Positions 1 through 6,458 are shown, counted from the stretch's first letter. The stretch: 7,770 nt of DNA from Verrucomicrobiota bacterium (GCA_023443985.1 JAEZSJ010000422.1:1-7770); one strand, 5' to 3'. Numbers and translations: made by a program. The notes: a model not told the origin generated them from the letters alone.

Positions 1-201
1 GACAAGTGGACCGATTTCTTCTTCCAGGGCGTGATGGCGCTGCCGTACCACATCTACGTCGTCGCCTCGAAGATCCCGCAAAACGACTACACCCGCGACG
101 TGCAGTACGGCACGGCCTTCGTGTTCCTTTTCACCGTCGCCGCGATCGCGCTCACCGCCATCCTCCTGCGCGCCCGGCTGCGCAAACAATACCGTTGGTG
201 A
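1..201 (+). CDS. pstA: Phosphate ABC transporter permease PstA, C-terminal part only
   Basis: The reading frame is open from the first base and stops with TGA at 199-201, leaving 66 residues of a gene that begins outside the window. The product would be one of the two inner-membrane permease subunits of the PstSCAB high-affinity phosphate importer. The fragment contains a stretch typical of the end of PstA (ALPYHIYVVAS), then one hydrophobic membrane segment at about fragment residues 38-56, and ends with a short basic cytoplasmic tail (RARLRKQYRW). The pstB gene follows after 17 nt on the same strand, the usual pstA-pstB order, so co-transcription is likely. Identification rests on tail sequence plus context; other phosphonate or phosphate permeases are less likely. 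Confidence 0.88.
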   Translation, partial: DKWTDFFFQGVMALPYHIYVVASKIPQNDYTRDVQYGTAFVFLFTVAAIALTAILLRARLRKQYRW

Positions 202-218
202 AGCCCCCGCTTTCCGCC

Positions 219-1043
219 ATGCCCATCGAGCAAACACTGCCCGCCGCGCCGACCATGTCGCCGAAGACCACGCCGCCGCCCGCCCATCCCCCGATCGTGG
301 AGATCGATGGGCTGAGCTTCTACTACGGCGAGAAGCAGGCGTTGTTCGACGTGACGCTCGACATCCCCGAGCGTCAGGTCACGGCGTTCATCGGCCCCTC
401 CGGCTGCGGCAAGACCACGCTCCTGCGCTGCCTCAACCGCATGAACGACCTGGTCGACGTGGCGCGCATCGGCGGCGGCGAGATCCGTATCGACGGCATC
501 AACATCTACGACCCGCACGTCGACGTGATCGAGCTGCGTAAACGCGTCGGCATGGTGTTCCAAAAATCGAATCCGTTCCCGAAATCGATCTACGAGAACA
601 TCGCCTTCGGCCTGCGCCTCCACGGGGTGCGCCAGAAGGCGAAGCTCGACGAGATCGTCGAACGCAGCCTGCGCGGCGCCGCGCTCTGGGACGAGGTGAA
701 GGATCGGCTCCACGACAGCGGCCTCGGCCTCTCCGGCGGCCAGCAGCAGCGGCTCTGCATCGCCCGCGCGATCGCCGTCGAACCCGATGTGATCCTCATG
801 GACGAGCCGTGCTCCGCGCTCGACCCGATCGCCACCGCGAAGGTCGAGGAGCTCATCCACGAGTTGAAGGACAAATACACCATCGTGATCGTCACGCACA
901 ACATGCAGCAGGCCGCCCGCATCTCCGACCGCACCGCGTTCTTCTATCTGGGCAAGCTGGTGGAGTTTGCGGACACGCAGAAGATATTCATGAACCCCGA
1001 CAACCCGCAGACGGAGGCCTACGTCTCCGGCCGCTTCGGCTGA
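219..1043 (+). CDS. pstB: Phosphate ABC transporter ATP-binding protein PstB
   Basis: This is the cytoplasmic ATPase that powers phosphate import through PstC and PstA. With the ATG at 219 it has 274 residues. All ABC motifs are intact: Walker A GPSGCGKT at 59-66, Q-loop glutamine at 115 in MVFQKSNPFP, signature LSGGQQQ at 171-177, Walker B VILMDE at 191-196 and H-loop histidine 227 in VTHNMQQ. KSNPFPKSIYENIAFGLR and RISDRTAFFYLG are characteristic of PstB rather than of other ABC ATPases. The first 25 or so residues are rich in Pro, Ala and Thr and precede the conserved core; a second in-frame ATG at 255 would give 262 residues, nearer the usual length. Neither start has a Shine-Dalgarno sequence, so the choice of 219 is tentative. 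A longer open frame upstream overlaps pstA and is not coding. Confidence 0.96.
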   Translation: MPIEQTLPAAPTMSPKTTPPPAHPPIVEIDGLSFYYGEKQALFDVTLDIPERQVTAFIGPSGCGKTTLLRCLNRMNDLVDVARIGGGEIRIDGINIYDPHVDVIELRKRVGMVFQKSNPFPKSIYENIAFGLRLHGVRQKAKLDEIVERSLRGAALWDEVKDRLHDSGLGLSGGQQQRLCIARAIAVEPDVILMDEPCSALDPIATAKVEELIHELKDKYTIVIVTHNMQQAARISDRTAFFYLGKLVEFADTQKIFMNPDNPQTEAYVSGRFG

Positions 1044-1051
1044 TACCCGGA

Positions 1052-1081
1052 GGGAGGGAGTGGCGGGGAGAGGGGAGCGGG
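1052..1081 (+). other. Potential G-quadruplex in the pstB-phoU spacer
   Basis: Five runs of three or four G lie on the + strand (1052-1054, 1056-1058, 1065-1068, 1072-1075, 1079-1081), separated by loops of 1, 6, 3 and 3 nt. This meets the usual G3+N1-7 pattern with one spare run. It starts 9 nt after the pstB stop, so it would be present in a pstB-phoU transcript as well as in the DNA. Formation is inferred from the pattern only. Confidence 0.45.
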
Positions 1082-1198
1082 TAGGTCGAAGCCCGAGCTG
1101 CTCCACCTGCCCCCGCTGCCCGCTCCGGCTCCTGTTCATTCCTCCTTCACACCGACCCTTTCCGTCTGCTCGCTCCTCTCTACCCCGCTACGCACTCC
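1057..1198 (+). repeat. Long imperfect inverted repeat spanning the pstB-phoU spacer
   Basis: Bases 1057-1086 can pair with 1164-1198 to form a stem of 30 base pairs, including several G-T (G-U in RNA) pairs, with a 4-nt bulge (1189-1192) and a 1-nt bulge (1182). A competing local hairpin joins 1074-1084 to 1116-1126 (11 bp, one G-U pair), using the same left arm. The competition arises because 1111-1126 and 1183-1198 are a direct repeat, identical at 13 of 16 positions. The long stem would end 9 nt before the phoU ATG. Neither stem is followed by a T-run, so this does not look like an intrinsic terminator. A leader element, an mRNA processing or stability site, or chance pairing of purine-rich and pyrimidine-rich DNA are all possible. 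Confidence 0.45.
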
Positions 1199-1207
1199 TT
1201 CGCCGCC

Positions 1208-1891
1208 ATGAAACGCTTCTTCGACTCCGAACTGGAAACCCTCCGCTCGCACCTCATCCAGATGGGCGAGAAGGCGATCGAGCAGGTGCGCCTCGCCGTG
1301 CGCGCCGTGGTCGAGAACGAGCCCGATCTGGCCCGCCAGGTCCGCGCCGGCGACGACGCGCTCGACCGCCTCGAGGTGCTCATCGACGAGGAGGGCGTGC
1401 GCTACATGTCGCTGCGCAACCCGATCGCGACCGACCTGCGGCTCGTGGTCGTCGGCATGAAGGCCGGCCATGACCTCGAGCGGGTGGGGGACGAGGCCAA
1501 CAACATCGCCAAGCGCGCCATCCGCCTCGCCGGCGAGCCGCCGGTGAAGCCGTTCGTCGATCTGCCGCGCATGTCGGAGATCGCGCTCGCGATGCTGCGC
1601 GACGCGCTCGACTGCTTCCTCCAGCACGACAACGCGAAGGCGCTCGCGGTGATCCGCCGCGACAAGGAGGTCGACGACCTCAACAAGCAGATCTACCGCG
1701 AGCTCTCGAGCTACATGGTCGAAAAACCGGATACGATCTCCCGCGCGTTGGAGCTGATGTTCATCTCGAAGTCGCTCGAGCGCATCGCCGACCACGCCAC
1801 CAACATCGCCGAGGAGATGGTCTACCTCGCGAAGGGGGAGGACATCCGGCACAACGACGAACTCAAGAAGACGCCCTCGGCCGGCGCCTGA
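1208..1891 (+). CDS. phoU: Phosphate transport system regulator PhoU
   Basis: PhoU is a cytoplasmic, mostly helical protein that links the Pst transporter to the phosphate-sensing kinase and keeps phosphate uptake in check. The 227-residue length is normal for the family. It shows the two expected repeated three-helix bundles, each with the conserved metal-binding signature: DLERVGDEANNIAKRA at 89-104 (E91, D95) and SLERIADHATNIAEEM at 189-204 (E191, D195). The segment MSLRNPIATDLRLVVVGMK at 67-85 is another family hallmark. The ATG at 1208 starts directly at the conserved N-terminus (MKRFFDSELETLR); there is no Shine-Dalgarno sequence, only a pyrimidine-rich leader. It follows pstB on the same strand, but the 164-nt spacer is long for this gene pair and could carry regulation. 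The last 15 or so residues are a charged, poorly conserved tail. Confidence 0.95.
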   Translation: MKRFFDSELETLRSHLIQMGEKAIEQVRLAVRAVVENEPDLARQVRAGDDALDRLEVLIDEEGVRYMSLRNPIATDLRLVVVGMKAGHDLERVGDEANNIAKRAIRLAGEPPVKPFVDLPRMSEIALAMLRDALDCFLQHDNAKALAVIRRDKEVDDLNKQIYRELSSYMVEKPDTISRALELMFISKSLERIADHATNIAEEMVYLAKGEDIRHNDELKKTPSAGA

Positions 1892-1902
1892 ACGGTTTCG
1901 CC

Positions 1903-1919
1903 GCCGGGGCGGCCCCGGC
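1903..1919 (+). terminator. GC hairpin after phoU, possible terminator
   Basis: A perfect 7-bp GC stem (GCCGGGG, loop CGG, CCCCGGC) begins 11 nt after the phoU stop. An overlapping alternative stem lies at 1900-1913. No T-run follows, so it may act as a weak or Rho-assisted terminator, or may only protect the 3' end of the mRNA. The rest of the 135-nt gap up to the next gene holds no convincing promoter. Confidence 0.35.
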
Positions 1920-2026
1920 ACCCCCGTCGCCGGGCAGACGCTGCGCCCGCACCCCTGGCGCCGCGCCGAATCCGCCTCAACCTTCGGGCTTCCCTCCGGC
2001 GAGGCGCACAGCTAGCACCTCCGTCG

Positions 2027-2818
2027 ATGCGCACTCTATTCGCCAGCACCTTGCTCCTTTCCGCGTCGGCCCTTTGGGCCGCCGACCCGGCCCAGCCGGC
2101 CGCTCCCGCCGCGGCCCCCGCCCCCGCTCCGGTTCCGGCTCCGGCCGAATCCGCGGCTGCGCCCGCCCCCGCGCCCAAGCTCACACCTGAGCAGCAGAAA
2201 CAGGTGTTCATGGCGCAGGGCTACGTGATGGCCCACAACATGGGCCTCTCCGGCATGGTGAAGGAGCTCCAGATGGACCGCACCGAGATCGCGGCCCTCG
2301 CCCAAGGCATCGAACTCGCCCTCGGCGGCGAGCAGCTCCCCTTCGATTTCCAGGCGCTGGTCCCCGGCGCGCAGGCGTTCTTCGGCGAACGCGCCGCCGC
2401 CGCCGCGAAAATCCGTGAAGCCGCGAACAAGGAGTGGGCCGACACCAACACGGCGTTCCTCGCGAAGGTGGATGCCGATCCCGCCGTGACCAAGACCGCC
2501 TCGGGACTGCGCTACCAGATTCTCGACGCGGGCTCCGCGGAGAAGCCTGCCGCGACCAACACCGTGAAGGTCCGCTACACCGGCAAGCTCTGCAACGTAC
2601 AGGTGTTCGACAGCACCGCCGAGAGCGGCGGCGAACCGATCGAGTTCCGGCTCGACGGCGTCATCAAGGGATGGACCGAGGGCGTGCAGCTCATCGGCAA
2701 GGGCGGCAAGATCCACCTCTGGGTGCCTGCCGACCTCGGCTACGGCACGCGCGAGAGCGGACCGATCCCGAGCGGCTCCGTGCTCGATTTCGAGGTCGAA
2801 CTCGTCGACTTCAAGTAG
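2027..2818 (+). CDS. Exported FKBP-type peptidyl-prolyl cis-trans isomerase
   Basis: The 263-residue product should catalyse cis-trans isomerisation of prolyl bonds in proteins outside the cytoplasm. Residues 1-19 look like a Sec signal peptide (MRTLFASTLLLSASALWAA), with cleavage likely near 18-19. Residues 20-50 are an Ala/Pro-rich low-complexity linker. Residues 52-150 resemble the helical N-terminal domain (FKBP_N type, as in FkpA and Mip) with YVMAHNMGLSGM near 66-77. Residues 160-263 form the FKBP catalytic domain. Pocket positions matching human FKBP12 are kept: Y184 (VRYTGKL), F194-D195 (VFDST), V212-I213 and W216 (VIKGW), Y239 (LGYG) and F255. One oddity is CNVQ at 189-192, where the family normally has an Asp-Gly turn, leaving a single exported cysteine. 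Start choice follows the signal peptide. The gene stands between phoU and tig and is probably its own unit, given the hairpins on both sides. Confidence 0.92.
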   Translation: MRTLFASTLLLSASALWAADPAQPAAPAAAPAPAPVPAPAESAAAPAPAPKLTPEQQKQVFMAQGYVMAHNMGLSGMVKELQMDRTEIAALAQGIELALGGEQLPFDFQALVPGAQAFFGERAAAAAKIREAANKEWADTNTAFLAKVDADPAVTKTASGLRYQILDAGSAEKPAATNTVKVRYTGKLCNVQVFDSTAESGGEPIEFRLDGVIKGWTEGVQLIGKGGKIHLWVPADLGYGTRESGPIPSGSVLDFEVELVDFK

Positions 2819-2822
2819 CGCT

Positions 2823-2862
2823 GACGGCCACCGGCCGTCGCGATTTCCCTCGCGCCCGCGAG
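2823..2862 (+). other. Two tandem hairpins downstream of the FKBP gene
   Basis: The first is a perfect 7-bp stem, GACGGCC (2823-2829), loop ACC, GGCCGTC (2833-2839), starting 4 nt after the stop codon. The second is CTCGC (2849-2853), loop GCCC, GCGAG (2858-2862). They stand directly before the stronger hairpin at 2868-2897. They may protect the 3' end of the mRNA or help transcription stop; this is inferred from base pairing alone. Confidence 0.4.
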
Positions 2863-2867
2863 AGACC

Positions 2868-2897
2868 ACGAAGGCGCCCTGTCTCGGGCGCCTTCGT
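2868..2897 (+). terminator. Strong hairpin, likely terminator between the FKBP gene and tig
   Basis: The arms ACGAAGGCGCCC (2868-2879) and GGGCGCCTTCGT (2886-2897) are perfectly complementary over 12 bp, with a 6-nt loop TGTCTC. There is no T-run on either side, so this is a U-less type of stop signal if it terminates at all. A 5-nt GAGAC just upstream (2862-2866) could pair with GTCTC in the loop (2881-2885). Its position between two transcription units supports a boundary role. Confidence 0.6.
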
Positions 2898-2988
2898 CAT
2901 GTGCGTACAACACCCGGACGCGGGACGCCGGGGCGCAGGAGCTTCCGCGCAAATCAGGCGTGTCGCAGGTCTCGTGCGAAAAGGGGGA

Positions 2989-3039
2989 TTGACCGTGAAA
3001 ACGGCCGCCGCGTAGCGTCCCCAATTCCACACCTAGAAT
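2989..3039 (+). promoter_or_regulatory. Candidate sigma-70 type promoter for tig-clpP-clpX
   Basis: TTGACC at 2989-2994 matches five of six -35 bases. An 18-nt spacer leads to TAGCGT at 3013-3018, which keeps the most conserved -10 bases (T1, A2, T6). A better -10 match, TAGAAT at 3034-3039, lies further down but has no good -35 at normal spacing. A small hairpin CCGT-GAAA-ACGG sits at 2993-3004. The region lies after the terminator-like hairpin and before the tig GTG at 3060, where an operon promoter is expected. Which -10 is used cannot be told from sequence alone. Confidence 0.4.
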
Positions 3040-3059
3040 CAATCTGCCCGATTTCCGCC

Positions 3060-4376
3060 GTGAACATCGAAATCCAAGACGTCTCCGTTTCCCGCAAAAC
3101 CCTCGTCGTCACGCTCGACAAGAGCGAGGTCGAGGCCGTGCACCAGTCCGTGGTCGCCGAAATCGCGAAGGTGGCGAGCCTGCCCGGCTTCCGGCCCGGC
3201 AAGGCGCCGATGGCGGTCGTCGCGAAGCGCTACGCCAAGGAGATCGAGGGCGAGTTCAAGACCAAGGTCGTCAACAAGGCCTACGGCGACGCTCTCGAGC
3301 AGTCGAAGCTCGAGGTGTTCAGCGTGGTGGACGTGAAGGAGGGCACGATCGAGCCCTCGCTCTCCGCCGCGGTGACGTTCACCGTCGACCTGCGCCCCGA
3401 GTTCAAGCTCCCCGAATACAAGGGACTCTCGACCGAGATCCCGGCTGTCGAGGTGACCGACGCCGATGTCGACGCCGCCATCGAGGGCATGCGCGCCGAG
3501 CGGGCGGACTTCAAGGTGGTCGAGCGCGCGTCCGCCAAGGGCGACTACGTGAAGCTCTCCTACGAGGGCAAGATCGGCGAGCAGGCCGTCGCCGAGCTCG
3601 TCCCGGACCGCACCATTTTCGGCAAGGCCCCGCAGACTTGGGAAGAAGTCGAAGGCAACGAAGGCCTGATCCCCGGCCTCGGCCAGCAGATCGGCGGCCT
3701 GAGCAAGGGTGACAAGAAGGACGTGACGGTTTCGTTCCCGGCCGACTTCCACGTCGCCGAGCTCGCCGGCAAGGAAGCCGTGTATGCCGTCGAAGTGCTC
3801 GAGGTCCGCGAGAAGGTTCTCCCCGAGCTCGACGAGGCGTTCTTCAAGGGGCTCCAGGTCGACAGCCTCGACGCGCTCAAGCAGCGCACGCGCGAGCACC
3901 TGAAGTATCGCAAGGAGATGGACAACCGCGCCGCCCAGCGCCAGCAGGTCACCGAGAAGCTCGCCACCGGCGTCGAGTTCGACATTCCGCAGAGCCTCAT
4001 CGAGTCCGAGACGCAGAACATCCTCCGCCGTTTCATGGAGGAGAACCTGCGCCGCGGCGTGCCGCAGGACGCATTCGAGAAGAACAAGGAAAAGCTCTTC
4101 GAGGACGCGCGCGGCGCCGCCGCCCGCAACGCCAAGGTCCAGCTCATCCTCGCGCGCATCGCCGCCGAGGAGAAGATCGAGCTGCAGGACGTCGACATCG
4201 ACCGGTTTATCCGCGTCGAGGCGATGCGCTCCGGGCAGCGCCCGGACAAGCTCGCCAAGGACCTCGGCAAGGATCGCGATCGCGTGCGCGCGATGCAGCA
4301 GTCCCTGCTGTTGGACAAGGCCCTTGATTTCGTGGTCTCCCAGGCTACGGTCGTGCCCGCGCCCGTGAAGGCCTGA
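3060..4376 (+). CDS. tig: Trigger factor, ribosome-associated chaperone
   Basis: Trigger factor docks on the ribosome near the exit tunnel and shields nascent chains. The GTG at 3060 gives 438 residues, close to the family norm; the same frame is open upstream, but those residues do not resemble trigger factor, whereas VNIEIQDVSVSRKTLVVTL after the GTG does. The N-terminal domain (about 1-115) carries the ribosome-binding loop GFRPGKAP at 43-50. The FKBP-like domain (about 160-250) starts at GDYVKLSYEG and includes LIPGLGQQIGGLSKGDKK at 203-220 and FPADFHVAELAGKEAVYAV at 226-244. The helical C-terminal arms run from about 255. The FKBP-like domain is divergent: residues 174-200 replace the usual short Phe-containing active-site strand with a longer acidic stretch, so isomerase activity may be weak. 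It heads a probable operon with clpP, 41 nt downstream. Confidence 0.96.
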   Translation: MNIEIQDVSVSRKTLVVTLDKSEVEAVHQSVVAEIAKVASLPGFRPGKAPMAVVAKRYAKEIEGEFKTKVVNKAYGDALEQSKLEVFSVVDVKEGTIEPSLSAAVTFTVDLRPEFKLPEYKGLSTEIPAVEVTDADVDAAIEGMRAERADFKVVERASAKGDYVKLSYEGKIGEQAVAELVPDRTIFGKAPQTWEEVEGNEGLIPGLGQQIGGLSKGDKKDVTVSFPADFHVAELAGKEAVYAVEVLEVREKVLPELDEAFFKGLQVDSLDALKQRTREHLKYRKEMDNRAAQRQQVTEKLATGVEFDIPQSLIESETQNILRRFMEENLRRGVPQDAFEKNKEKLFEDARGAAARNAKVQLILARIAAEEKIELQDVDIDRFIRVEAMRSGQRPDKLAKDLGKDRDRVRAMQQSLLLDKALDFVVSQATVVPAPVKA

Positions 4377-4417
4377 GCTTTCGCTGCAACGCGCACACCC
4401 AGCCTCCACCACACCAC

Positions 4418-5032
4418 GTGAGCTACTACGTCCCGATCGTTCTCGAGAATACCGGCCGCGGCGAGCGGAGCATGGACATCTACTCGCGCCTGCTGAAGGA
4501 CCGGATCATCTTCATCGGCACCCCGATCGACGACGGGGTGGCGAACCTCGTGATCGCCCAGATGTTGTTCCTGCAGATGGAAGACCCCAAGAAGGACATC
4601 CATCTGTACATCAACTCCCCCGGCGGCGTGGTCACCGGCGGCATGGCGATCTACGACACGATGAGCTTCCTCCAGTGCGATGTGGTCACGTACTGCATCG
4701 GCATGGCCGCCTCGATGGCGACCGTGCTGCTCGCCGGCGGCACCAAGGGCAAACGCTTCGCGCTCCCCAACAGCCGCGTGATGATCCACCAGCCCACCGG
4801 CGGCGCCTCCGGCCAGACCGCCGACATCGCCATCCAGGCGAAGGAGATCCTCCGTTGGCGCCGCACGCTCAACGAGATCATCGCCCGCCACACCGGCAAG
4901 ACGCCCGAACAGGTCGAGAAGGACTCCGATCGCGACTATTACATGAGCGCGCAGGAGGCCATGGCCTACGGCATCGTCGACAAGGTCTACGAGACCAAGA
5001 ATGAAGTGACCTCCGCGCTCAAGGTCGCCTGA
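4418..5032 (+). CDS. clpP: ATP-dependent Clp protease proteolytic subunit ClpP
   Basis: ClpP forms the barrel-shaped serine peptidase that degrades proteins unfolded by ClpX or ClpA/ClpC. The product has 204 residues. The catalytic triad is complete: S99 in GMAASMA, H124 in VMIHQP and D173 in DSDRDYYMS, at constant offset from the mature E. coli enzyme (S97, H122, D171). YINSPGG at 64-70 (oxyanion-hole region) and NTGRGERSMDIYSRLL at 11-26 are also conserved. The GTG start at 4418 places the N-terminus where mature ClpP usually begins, so little or no propeptide is present. The leader is A/C-rich without a Shine-Dalgarno sequence. It lies between tig and clpX, with gaps of 41 and 46 nt, consistent with a tig-clpP-clpX operon. 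Confidence 0.97.
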   Translation: MSYYVPIVLENTGRGERSMDIYSRLLKDRIIFIGTPIDDGVANLVIAQMLFLQMEDPKKDIHLYINSPGGVVTGGMAIYDTMSFLQCDVVTYCIGMAASMATVLLAGGTKGKRFALPNSRVMIHQPTGGASGQTADIAIQAKEILRWRRTLNEIIARHTGKTPEQVEKDSDRDYYMSAQEAMAYGIVDKVYETKNEVTSALKVA

Positions 5033-5078
5033 GCGCGGGCTCCCCCAACTCCTTCGCGCAGCGGTCGCGCACCCACCG

Positions 5079-6389
5079 ATGGCCAAGTCCTCGCGCATGA
5101 CGCTTTGCTCCTTCTGCGGCAAATCGCAGTCGGAGGTCCGCAAAATCATCGCCGGCCCGGGAGTCTACATCTGCGACTCCTGCGTCAACGTCTGCAAGAC
5201 GATCATCGACCGTGAGCTCAAGGCCCCCGCCGCCGAGGCGGTGGCCGGCCGGCCCACCTTCCGCCTCGTCAAGCCCGCCGAGATCAAGAAGGTGCTCGAC
5301 GATTTCGTCATCGGCCAGGACCACGCCAAGAAGGTCCTCTCCGTCGCCGTCTACAATCATTACAAGCGCCTTTCGTTCGACGCTTCCCGGAACGCGCCGC
5401 TGCCGCACCTGCACGGTGAGCTCGCGGCCGAGTTCAGCGACGTGGAGGTCGAGAAGAGCAACATCCTCCTCGTCGGCCCCACCGGCTCCGGCAAGACGCT
5501 GCTCGCCCGCACGCTGGCCAAGATCCTCGACGTGCCCTTCGCCATCTCCGACGCGACCACGCTCACCGAGGCGGGTTATGTCGGCGAGGATGTGGAGAAC
5601 GTCGTTCTCCGCCTGCTCCAGGCGGCCAACTACGACGTGAAGCGCGCCGAGTGCGGCATCGTCTACATCGACGAGATCGACAAGATCGCCCGCAAGTCGG
5701 AGAACCCCTCGATCACCCGCGACGTCTCGGGCGAGGGCGTGCAGCAGGCGCTGCTCAAGATTCTCGAGGGCACGACCTGCAGCGTGCCGCCCCAGGGCGG
5801 CCGCAAGCATCCCAATCAGGAATACATCCAGGTCAATACCTCGAACATCCTCTTCATCTGCGGCGGCGCGTTTGTGACGCTCGACCAGATCGTGCAGCGA
5901 CGTGCCGGCAAGCGCATGCTCGGTTACGGTTTGGCCGATTCCGCGACCAAACAGCTCAGCCCCGAGGAGCTGATGCGCACGATCGCGCCGGAGGACCTGT
6001 TCCAGTTCGGCATGATCCCGGAGTTCATCGGGCGGCTCCCGGTCGTCTCCGTGCTCGATCAGCTCACCATCGAGGATCTCGAGAAGATTCTGCTCCGCAC
6101 CAAGAACGCGATGGTGAAGCAGTACTCCAAGCTCTTCGCGATGGACGGCGTGAAACTCCGGTTCAGCCGCGATGCGATCCACGAGATCGCCCTCAAGGCG
6201 ATGGAGCTCAAGACCGGTGCCCGCGCGCTGCGCTCGATCCTCGAGAAACTCATGCTCGATGTGATGTACGAGGTGCCGCATCGGCAGGGTGTCTCCGAGG
6301 TCGTCATCGACCGCGCGGTCGTGCTCGGTCGAAAGAAGCCGATGGTCCGGCTGGCGCCCGCCGCCGTGGCGGACAAGGACGCCGCCTGA
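5079..6389 (+). CDS. clpX: ATP-dependent Clp protease ATP-binding subunit ClpX
   Basis: ClpX is a hexameric AAA+ unfoldase that recognises tagged or damaged proteins and threads them into ClpP. The 436-residue protein begins with the C4 zinc-binding domain (C10, C13, C32, C35) used for dimerisation and adaptor or substrate binding. The AAA+ core shows Walker A GPTGSGKT at 133-140, Walker B IVYIDEID at 194-201 with catalytic E199, pore-1 loop GYVG at 166-169, RKH loop at 242-244, arginine finger R319 in PEFIGRLP, and sensor-2 R382 in TGARALRSI. The ClpP-docking tripeptide, IGF in E. coli, appears to be LGY at 281-283. The Ala/Asp-rich last 10 residues are not conserved. The ATG at 5079 directly precedes the zinc domain. 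No lon gene follows; the next gene is convergent. Confidence 0.97.
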   Translation: MAKSSRMTLCSFCGKSQSEVRKIIAGPGVYICDSCVNVCKTIIDRELKAPAAEAVAGRPTFRLVKPAEIKKVLDDFVIGQDHAKKVLSVAVYNHYKRLSFDASRNAPLPHLHGELAAEFSDVEVEKSNILLVGPTGSGKTLLARTLAKILDVPFAISDATTLTEAGYVGEDVENVVLRLLQAANYDVKRAECGIVYIDEIDKIARKSENPSITRDVSGEGVQQALLKILEGTTCSVPPQGGRKHPNQEYIQVNTSNILFICGGAFVTLDQIVQRRAGKRMLGYGLADSATKQLSPEELMRTIAPEDLFQFGMIPEFIGRLPVVSVLDQLTIEDLEKILLRTKNAMVKQYSKLFAMDGVKLRFSRDAIHEIALKAMELKTGARALRSILEKLMLDVMYEVPHRQGVSEVVIDRAVVLGRKKPMVRLAPAAVADKDAA

Positions 6390-6424
6390 CCGGCGGGGCC
6401 GCGCCGCTCTCCGTCGCGAGATGC

Positions 6425-6458
6425 CGCTCCGGCGCCCAGTTGGGCGTTCAGCGGAGCG
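6425..6458. terminator. Bulged hairpin between clpX and the convergent gene, possible two-way terminator
   Basis: CGCTCCG (6425-6431) pairs with CGGAGCG (6452-6458), and the inner arms GCGCCC (6432-6437) and GGGCGT (6442-6447) pair with one G-T. The loop is AGTT, and a 4-nt bulge (6448-6451) contains the stop codon of the minus-strand gene. The structure lies where transcripts from both sides converge and should fold on either strand. No T-run flanks it on either side. Confidence 0.4.

Noticed and set aside
2013..2018. TAGCAC as a -10 element for the FKBP gene
   Set aside because: Only a poor -35 (TTCCCT) lies at 17-nt spacing, so the match is no better than chance in this sequence.
2011..2040. 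Possible CIRCE-like heat-shock operator around the start of the FKBP gene (TAGCAC ... GCACTC)
   Set aside because: CIRCE needs an inverted repeat of TTAGCACTC and GAGTGCTAA; the second half here is not inverted.
2901..3059. N-terminal extension of trigger factor from an ATG at 2901
   Set aside because: The 53 extra residues are basic and unlike trigger factor, and the candidate promoter lies inside this stretch. The GTG at 3060 matches the family N-terminus.
3039..4412. 457-codon open frame on the minus strand opposite tig
   Set aside because: High GC and strong codon bias of tig keep the opposite frame open. The translation is Leu/Asp/His-rich with no family resemblance, while the + strand is clearly trigger factor.
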